A DNA stretch of 49,046 nucleotides from Bacteroidales bacterium. Its GTDB lineage: Bacteria > Bacteroidota > Bacteroidia > Bacteroidales > Muribaculaceae. The stretch covers positions 1 to 49,046 of the forward strand of contig SUXG01000016.1 of assembly GCA_015061085.1 (NCBI GenBank), in the 5' to 3' direction. The notes under the pieces were generated by a model. That model did not search any database. It was not told where the DNA came from and saw only the letters and a program-made list of their open reading frames with translations. How positions within the stretch are numbered: position 1 is the first letter of the stretch; every line of letters begins with the position of its first letter. The position numbers and the translations under genes are program-made. Below, one piece after another: positions 43,869 to 49,046 of this stretch.

Positions 43869-44807
43869 TTAGTTATCTGTATTCTGCGACTTGATTTTGA
43901 TTTTCATTTCGTCAAAACCTTTTCCGTAAACACCATTAGTGTTGGTCTGCGTGATGAACGCATCAGGGTCAATACTCTTGACTATTCTGAAAATTGTAAC
44001 CGACTCTGTCTTTCGACAATAGACTGTCAACACTTTGACAGGCTCCTTTGAGTACCATCCTTGTGCATCAGTTACTGTTACGCCACGACGTGCCTCTGTA
44101 TTAACAGCATTGGCAATTTCCTCCCACTTGCGAGAGAAGATTGTGAAATGAATAGCTTGTCGGTTGGTATTAATAACCATGTCTGCCATGAATGCTATGA
44201 CATAGGTCACCATAAGACCATACACCATCGTCGGCACACGTTCTTGGAAGCGTTCTTGCCATGTACCTTCAAACGGCAAGAATATTGTCATCGACACGAT
44301 TATCATATCGACATAAATCATCGTGCGACCGATGCTCTGATTGCTCACTTTCGACACCATTGCCGCTACGATGTCTGTCCCTCCTGTCGAACCATTATGA
44401 ACAAAGACTGTCCCGATACCTACTCCACACAATATACCTCCTAACAAGATACTCACAGTAGTGTCCGGTATCAATGGCTTTTCAAGCGACATAAAGACAC
44501 CTTCCATCAGCCCTATGAAGAGCGAAAACAACGTTGCTCCCAATATGGTACGCATCACAAAGCTCTTACCCACGACCTTGTATGCAATCGACAATAAGAG
44601 GAGATTGCAAGCATATTGGGTAACTGCCACCGGGATAACCTGATTTGAGGCGAAATATACCAAACTGCCGACTCCATTCAGCCCTCCCATAATCACTTTA
44701 TGAGGCAATATAAATGCTGTAAAGCCAAATGCTCCGATTGCCAGAAACAGCACCATCATCACATAGTCCTTGGCATTTGTAAATAACTTATTATATGAAT
44801 ACTTCAT
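43869..44807 (-). CDS. YitT-family membrane protein (copy 1)
   Basis: 312 residues. Five to six membrane segments fill residues about 15-220, including FTAFILPHKVIMGGLNGVGSL and GTVFVHNGSTGGTDIVAAM, then a C-terminal cytoplasmic DUF2179 domain (about 235-300, with GVTVTDAQGWYSKEPVKVL and FITQTNTNGVYGKGF). ATG 44807 with AAAGGG before it is taken rather than a start 20 codons upstream. Close paralogue of the next gene. Proposed roles for YitT proteins are in transport; substrate unknown. Confidence 0.85.
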   Translation of the reverse strand: MKYSYNKLFTNAKDYVMMVLFLAIGAFGFTAFILPHKVIMGGLNGVGSLVYFASNQVIPVAVTQYACNLLLLSIAYKVVGKSFVMRTILGATLFSLFIGLMEGVFMSLEKPLIPDTTVSILLGGILCGVGIGTVFVHNGSTGGTDIVAAMVSKVSNQSIGRTMIYVDMIIVSMTIFLPFEGTWQERFQERVPTMVYGLMVTYVIAFMADMVINTNRQAIHFTIFSRKWEEIANAVNTEARRGVTVTDAQGWYSKEPVKVLTVYCRKTESVTIFRIVKSIDPDAFITQTNTNGVYGKGFDEMKIKIKSQNTDN

Positions 44808-44845
44808 ACCCTTTTTATTTGCGTGTGTTAAATCATTTCTATAGG

Positions 44846-44880
44846 ACACAAAAGACGCCCTTCGCAAGCGTCTTTATGTG
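44846..44880 (-). terminator. Hairpin between the two YitT genes
   Basis: AAAGACGC (44851-44858) pairs with GCGTCTTT (44868-44875), with CACA/TGTG extending the stem imperfectly. On the minus strand TTTTGTGT follows the stem. Confidence 0.55.
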
Positions 44881-44888
44881 GTTAGTGT

Positions 44889-45854
44889 TTATTCCTTAAT
44901 TTCTTCAACTTTGCGAGGTTTAATTTTAACCTTCATCGTATCGAAACCTTTGCCATATACACCATTGGTATTGGTCTGTGTGATAAACGCATCTTCATCG
45001 ACACTCTTAATTATTCGGTGGATTGTCACAGCCTCTATCTTGCGACACCACACCATCAAAATCTTCACATTATTCTTAGAATACCAACCTTGTCCATCAA
45101 GTATAGTTACGCCACGACGTGCTTCGCGATTAACTGCATCAGCGATTTCCTGCCACTTATTTGAGAAGATAAAAAATTGAACAGCTTGTCGGTTGGTATT
45201 AATTACCATATCTGTGACGTATGCCATTACGTATGTAACAATAAATCCATACACAATGATTGGAATACGATATTTGATACGTGCCTCAAAATCACCATCG
45301 TATGGCAATAATATTGACGACAAGATAATCATCATATCAACATAAATAATTGTACGACCTATACTTACGTTGCTCAATTTCGACACCATTGCAGCAACGA
45401 TATCCGTACCGCCTGTCGAACCGTTATGAGTAAAAATCATACCCATACCTGTACCACATAAGATACCACCAAGCGCTACACTGAGCGAAATCTCACTAAT
45501 CAAAGGAGGATTGCTACGAAAATAAAATTCAAGCATACCGATAAACAACGACAAAATAGATGTACTGATCACTGTACGCAATACGAATGTCTTACCAACA
45601 ATTCTAAACGCGATAATCAGCAAAATGATGTTGCAGATATACTGTGTCACCGACACTGGAATACCATTTCCTACACCAAACATTTTCTCTGTCGCCAACA
45701 AAACCAATGTGCCGACACCTGGAAGGCCTCCCATGATAACGTCATGAGGCAAAATAAAAGCTGTGAAACCTATCGCATACAACGCCAAACCGAATACGAT
45801 TATCGCATAATCCTTGGCATTTGTAAACAAACTGTTGCTATACTTCGGAGCCAT
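44889..45854 (-). CDS. YitT-family membrane protein (copy 2)
   Basis: 321 residues, about the same layout as copy 1: membrane segments across about 12-215, then the DUF2179 domain near 240-305. Conserved blocks are nearly identical in the two (ILPHDVIMGGLPGVGTL; FTHNGSTGGTDIVAAMVSKL; FITQTNTNGVYGKGF), while helices differ, so the copies arose by duplication and have diverged. It carries its own -7 box upstream and a hairpin separates it from copy 1. Any split of function is unknown. Confidence 0.85.
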   Translation of the reverse strand: MAPKYSNSLFTNAKDYAIIVFGLALYAIGFTAFILPHDVIMGGLPGVGTLVLLATEKMFGVGNGIPVSVTQYICNIILLIIAFRIVGKTFVLRTVISTSILSLFIGMLEFYFRSNPPLISEISLSVALGGILCGTGMGMIFTHNGSTGGTDIVAAMVSKLSNVSIGRTIIYVDMMIILSSILLPYDGDFEARIKYRIPIIVYGFIVTYVMAYVTDMVINTNRQAVQFFIFSNKWQEIADAVNREARRGVTILDGQGWYSKNNVKILMVWCRKIEAVTIHRIIKSVDEDAFITQTNTNGVYGKGFDTMKVKIKPRKVEEIKE

Positions 45855-45907
45855 ACTTTTTTACTGATTTAATTTAGATTTTTTAAACATTTTTTATTTT
45901 CAGACTG

Positions 45908-45915
45908 CAAAATTA
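45908..45915 (-). promoter_or_regulatory. Candidate -7 box for YitT copy 2
   Basis: TAATTTTG on the minus strand, 53 nt before ATG 45854. The -33 match is poor. Confidence 0.4.
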
Positions 45916-45980
45916 ATTATAAAATTTCATATTCTAACTTTTTTGATTAATTTTACCCAATAATTTTTAATTCTTTTTTT

Positions 45981-46643
45981 ATGAACAATATTAAATCAGC
46001 CCTAACCATATCTTTATTAGCCTTTTGCGCCAATTCTGCCGTTGCTAAAGACTTTTTCGACACCTCTTCTGCCGACAAGACTTTCGCTCTTGGTGCTCGT
46101 ATTGGTTTTAATTGTTCCAACCAAACTCACAATAAAGATTTCACTAAATTAAATTTCGACAAATGGGGAACAGGTTTTGATGCCGGCATAATCTGCGACA
46201 TTAATTTCAAAAATTTCATCTCTGTTCAGCCGGGATTCTTCTTCGAAAGCAGAAGCCACGACTACGCATACATCTACAATTATTTGCCCACCGAAAACCT
46301 CGAATACGGTCACACTCGATTCTACTCGTTCACTGTCCCTGTGTTGGCTTCGCTCAAGCTATACCCTGCCGATTTCATTCGTTGGAGCATCGATTTGGGC
46401 CCTTATTTCCAATTTGGCATCAGCGGTAGCGATAAAGGTGTCAGCAACTCTATTGACTTCAAAGACGGTTACTTCGACAATAGAAATAAATTTGATGTCG
46501 GACTGAAATTGGGCACCGGTGTAACTCTTTTCGACCATTACTATTTGGGCATACATTATTCGACAGGATTTAACAACGTTTATAAAGACCTTTACGATGG
46601 TCATCACAAAGCATGGACTATGACTATAGGATACGACTTCTAA
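45981..46643 (+). CDS. Outer-membrane beta-barrel protein (PorT-like family)
   Basis: 220 residues with a signal peptide (about 1-22, ending AVAK). The rest is alternating hydrophobic/polar strands rich in Gly, Tyr and Phe (ALGARIGFNCSNQ, GFDAGIICDINF, SVQPGFFFESR), ending in an aromatic residue (TIGYDF) as outer-membrane barrels do. About eight strands are predicted. It belongs to the small PorT-like barrels of Bacteroidota. No neighbouring partner; its job is unknown. Confidence 0.85.
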   Translation: MNNIKSALTISLLAFCANSAVAKDFFDTSSADKTFALGARIGFNCSNQTHNKDFTKLNFDKWGTGFDAGIICDINFKNFISVQPGFFFESRSHDYAYIYNYLPTENLEYGHTRFYSFTVPVLASLKLYPADFIRWSIDLGPYFQFGISGSDKGVSNSIDFKDGYFDNRNKFDVGLKLGTGVTLFDHYYLGIHYSTGFNNVYKDLYDGHHKAWTMTIGYDF

Positions 46644-46667
46644 CAAATCCCTTAACTAATAATCTGC

Positions 46668-46704
46668 GACCGAATCAAAATCAAATTTTGGCTCGGTCTT
46701 TTTT
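46668..46704 (+). terminator. Terminator after the beta-barrel gene
   Basis: GACCGAATCAAAA (46668-46680) pairs with TTTTGGCTCGGTC (46686-46698) apart from two mismatches; followed by TTTTTT. Confidence 0.75.
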
Positions 46705-46828
46705 ATTCCCTCTCCTTCGGCAATCATCTCCTTATGACCATCATCTCCTTTCTCTTTATATCAGCCTCCCCACCCCCTCTGCCTATCACCTACGCATACT
46801 TTAGCCGCAATTGACATACCCGCCATAC

Positions 46829-46869
46829 AAAAAAAGCCGACAGGGCGATGTTTAATCTCTCCTGTCGGC
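46829..46869 (-). terminator. Terminator of the lipoprotein/Asp-box locus
   Basis: GCCGACAGG (46836-46844) pairs with CCTGTCGGC (46861-46869); a run of seven A (46829-46835) gives the minus-strand T-tract. It lies about 55 nt past the stop of the last lipoprotein gene. Confidence 0.85.
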
Positions 46870-46924
46870 CTCCTTAGGTTACGGAAAACTATACCTTATT
46901 TTTGCTAATTACATGACTTCCGTT

Positions 46925-47560
46925 CTATTTAGCTCCCGCTTGAATGAAATTAATAGTTGCCCCAATTGAACAGATTGGAGGATCGTTTATAATTGTTCTT
47001 ATATGCAATTTATCCTTACTTTCATTTTGAGGAATTGTAATGTGTAATTCATCTATTGTTTCATAAACAAGCGTTATATATTCATTTGAAACTTTATAAT
47101 AATAATTATATTTATTGCCATGTTTATCTTCCTCGTAATTTGGCATTTTTCCAAGTTCTTCAAATAAATACTCTTGTATTTCTTCATTTACAATAATACT
47201 ACCTAATTTCATCCATGTATCAACATTTTCTGCATGCAAATTTAACTCTGCGCCTTCGGAGGGTATGTGGATATCATAACTTATGCCGGAATCGGTTATT
47301 GTTACAATAACTCGATATCCTTTTAAGGATTTTTCTGAAAATATTAAATCGGCCCCTCTATCAATACTTGCACCGGTACGTTTATCTTCATAAATAATCG
47401 TATCATTATACGATGCTTCCGTAGAATTTTCTATCTCTGACCCATTAATATCTACATGAGTACCATTCTCTCCGTTTATAATCGGCTCATCGTTTTCTTT
47501 TGAACATGATAATATAATCACACTCAATAATATCGAAAATATTAAACTAAATCTTTTCAT
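46925..47560 (-). CDS. Uncharacterised lipoprotein, family pair member A
   Basis: 211 residues with a lipoprotein signal (IILSC, Cys 19). After the Cys comes SKENDEP, rich in K/E/D as in the surface-export signal of Bacteroidota lipoproteins, which suggests a place on the cell surface. The body (about 55-205) is beta-rich with IIYEDKRTGASIDRGADLIF, YDIHIPSEGAELNLHAENV and a C-terminal FIQAGAK. It shares its length, its order of segments and its ending (FxQAxAK) with member B, so the two are diverged duplicates. No known family is recognised. A hairpin lies between them. The DNA is strongly AT-rich. Confidence 0.7.
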   Translation of the reverse strand: MKRFSLIFSILLSVIILSCSKENDEPIINGENGTHVDINGSEIENSTEASYNDTIIYEDKRTGASIDRGADLIFSEKSLKGYRVIVTITDSGISYDIHIPSEGAELNLHAENVDTWMKLGSIIVNEEIQEYLFEELGKMPNYEEDKHGNKYNYYYKVSNEYITLVYETIDELHITIPQNESKDKLHIRTIINDPPICSIGATINFIQAGAK

Positions 47561-47593
47561 ATTACAATATATTAAAATTGAATTTTTTTTGGA

Positions 47594-47626
47594 GTTATCT
47601 GTGGGCTACAATCACCCACAGATAAC
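47594..47626 (-). terminator. 12-bp perfect hairpin between the two lipoprotein genes
   Basis: GTTATCTGTGGG (47594-47605) pairs exactly with CCCACAGATAAC (47615-47626), 9-nt loop. No T-run on the minus strand, so it may attenuate or protect RNA rather than stop transcription. Confidence 0.5.
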
Positions 47627-47680
47627 CTCATTTTCATGCTATAATAGTGCTCCCTTATTTTCTGCATTAGTCATCGACCA

Positions 47681-48316
47681 TCACTTCGCCGCCTGAAAGA
47701 CTATAATGTCGGTTTTTGATTCCGGTAGTGTATCATCAATTTTTATTTCGTATGTTATTTCTTCATTACTACTGTTCTTTGATATATTCAAATTAATTTT
47801 TTGCTCTTCATTAAAATTAATTTTGAAAAAATCATTAGATACTTCAAAGAAATAAAGGTCTTTATAATCATCATTAAGATATGATAAAATAGTTTCTTTA
47901 AATTCTATTTCCTTCCCATTTATTGTAAATTCTTTTACTCTAAACCAAAAATTATAATATAAGCACTCTAAATTTAAATTTAATTCTTCTGATGGAGCAT
48001 AAATTTCATAAATGCCTTTATCATCTCTTAATCTAAACACTACTTCTAACCCACTAAAAGATTCCTCTGTAAAATAGATAGGTCCTCCTGACAATAATGT
48101 GCTTTCTTTATAACTTCGCTCGTCAATTACTTTAATATTTTTATAAAATCCATCAATTGAAGTGTTGCCTGTTTTGTCTTGGGAACTACTATTTTCTCTT
48201 GAGTGATTATTCTCAAATTCGGTTATTGGCGTTGGTAATAATTCATTATTCTCACTACATGATGCAGCACCGAATACGAGTGACATCATCATCAAAATTT
48301 TTGCTAAAGATTTCAT
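47681..48316 (-). CDS. Uncharacterised lipoprotein, family pair member B
   Basis: 211 residues with a lipoprotein signal (GAASC, Cys 20), followed by SENNEL. A linker rich in S/N/D/Q (about 30-60) precedes a beta-rich domain. Segments IYFTEESFSGLEVVFRLRDD, IYEIYAPSEELNLNL and IVFQAAK align with those of member A in the same order, though identity is low. It is 20 nt downstream of the Asp-box gene and is likely on its message. Unknown function. AT content is very high, near 80% in its middle. Confidence 0.7.
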   Translation of the reverse strand: MKSLAKILMMMSLVFGAASCSENNELLPTPITEFENNHSRENSSSQDKTGNTSIDGFYKNIKVIDERSYKESTLLSGGPIYFTEESFSGLEVVFRLRDDKGIYEIYAPSEELNLNLECLYYNFWFRVKEFTINGKEIEFKETILSYLNDDYKDLYFFEVSNDFFKINFNEEQKINLNISKNSSNEEITYEIKIDDTLPESKTDIIVFQAAK

Positions 48317-48336
48317 GACTCGTAATTTTTATAGGT

Positions 48337-49046
48337 TTATAATTTTATTTTGCGAGTGATGCGCTGACCGTCGGCTGTGTAGAATACAACTATTGCCACA
48401 CCTGTCAAATCGTCATTAATCATTATTTCGCCCTTTGTTCCGCCAACTTCTTGCTGAGCCAAGATAATACCCTCTGTACTAACTACTTCAACTCTGCTCA
48501 GCATTTTTTCGCTCTGCCAACCGATGGTATTTTCGTATAGTCTCATTCTGATAGCATCGTTTGTGATAACTTCACTAACGCCAACATCGGTCTTTTCAAG
48601 GTCGATTTCACAAATTTCGCATTCGCTTGAGATGCAATAGATTTTACTGCCGTATTGTGTAAAATCGGTCAATTCACCATCAAATGGTAATTCGCACAAT
48701 TCTTTCCATGTTGCACCTAAATCATCGGAATAGTAAATGCCATATTTCATATTATCTCCACCGAGAATCCTATACTTTGAAAAAAGAATTTCATTAGTTC
48801 TCGTGTCGAATGCAATTTTTGCTGGTCCATCTAAGTCATCAAGGTTTTTAGTAAATTCCCATGTCTTGCAGCCGTCTTTGCTTACTGCTACACTTGAGCC
48901 AGCCAAAACTACTATATCAGGATCGGTAGGATGAAAGGCAACTCCTCCGTGCAGATAAAATCCTGACAACTCTTGCCATGTTTCTCCACCGTCAAAAGTA
49001 TATTTAAAATTATCACTACCAATCACCTCTGTAAAACCTAAATCAG
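48337..49046 (-). CDS. Asp-box (BNR-type) protein with C-terminal sorting tail, 5' end outside the window
   Basis: At least 236 residues, open to the window end. Three Asp-box motifs are seen: FDGGETWQ, SKDGCKTWE and SDDLGATWK, each closing a beta-propeller blade as in sialidases and sortilin-like proteins. These are structural and do not show an enzyme activity. The last 70 residues (VEVVSTEGIILAQQEVGG...TADGQRITRKIKL) match the type IX secretion sorting tail, so the protein should be exported and attached at the surface. It is followed after 20 nt by the two lipoprotein genes, which suggests a common role at the cell surface. Confidence 0.75.
   Translation of the reverse strand, partial: DLGFTEVIGSDNFKYTFDGGETWQELSGFYLHGGVAFHPTDPDIVVLAGSSVAVSKDGCKTWEFTKNLDDLDGPAKIAFDTRTNEILFSKYRILGGDNMKYGIYYSDDLGATWKELCELPFDGELTDFTQYGSKIYCISSECEICEIDLEKTDVGVSEVITNDAIRMRLYENTIGWQSEKMLSRVEVVSTEGIILAQQEVGGTKGEIMINDDLTGVAIVVFYTADGQRITRKIKL

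Noticed and set aside
1..49046. CRISPR array, tRNA or rRNA genes
   Set aside because: No regularly spaced direct repeats were seen in the gaps and no cloverleaf-like sequence was recognised; short or divergent tRNAs cannot be fully excluded without a covariance search.

Overview
This 49 kb window is chromosomal DNA from a member of the Bacteroidota, most likely order Bacteroidales (Muribaculaceae-like or Bacteroides-like; family not provable here). Reasons: many genes are preceded by the Bacteroidota promoter pair TTTG, 19-20 nt, TAnnTTTG; Shine-Dalgarno sequences are weak or absent; Rho carries a long disordered N-terminal region; there are secreted proteins with T9SS-like C-terminal tails, a DPP III with HECLGH, an Rnf operon headed by an RseC-like gene, and fused SpmA-SpmB. 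By eye the base composition is about 38-42% GC over most of the window, above 50% in the RND efflux block (about 32.3-36.4 kb), and about 20-30% in the lipoprotein pair near the right edge. No rRNA, tRNA or CRISPR array was found.

Layout. 1-73: the N-terminus of a probable ISAon1-type transposase, cut by the window edge. 220-1482 (-): an OmpA-family porin with promoter and terminator. 1783-8572 (+): a degenerate LytM protein, dxr, rseP, an RlmI-like rRNA methyltransferase and an exported DPP III. 9003-14369 (-): rseC-rnfBCDGEA, an ion-translocating ferredoxin:NAD+ oxidoreductase. 14771-17203 (+): rho and ybaK. 17211-17997 (-): two small membrane proteins (DUF2752, CD225/dispanin). 18353-21519 (+): aroC, a TIGR01212 radical SAM gene and a TlpA-like protein, ending in a 22-bp perfect hairpin. 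21710-28745 (+): a surface locus with a TPR/membrane/AraC hybrid regulator, a 1085-residue multi-domain exported protein and an Omp28-like exported protein. 29009-30684 (+): pheS and nth. 30806-32104 (-): an exported carboxypeptidase-regulatory-like protein.

38990-32327 (-): a tripartite efflux operon, tetR-tolC-MFP-RND, ending in a small P-II-like gene. 43115-39231 (-): trpS, zinc-type ABC binding protein and ATPase without a permease, then fused SpmAB. 43211-43771 (+): a GNAT acetyltransferase, diverging from trpS through overlapping promoters. 43869-45854 (-): two tandem YitT-family paralogues. 45981-46643 (+): an outer-membrane beta-barrel protein. 46925-49046 (-): two distantly related 211-residue lipoproteins behind an Asp-box (BNR) protein with a sorting-type tail, truncated by the window end.

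Most of the window is housekeeping or envelope biology. The least explained parts are the right-edge lipoprotein/Asp-box locus, the P-II-like protein tied to RND efflux, the permease-less zinc ABC pair next to SpmAB, and the AraC-hybrid/surface-protein cluster. Functions are assigned from motifs and family memory only; no database search was run.
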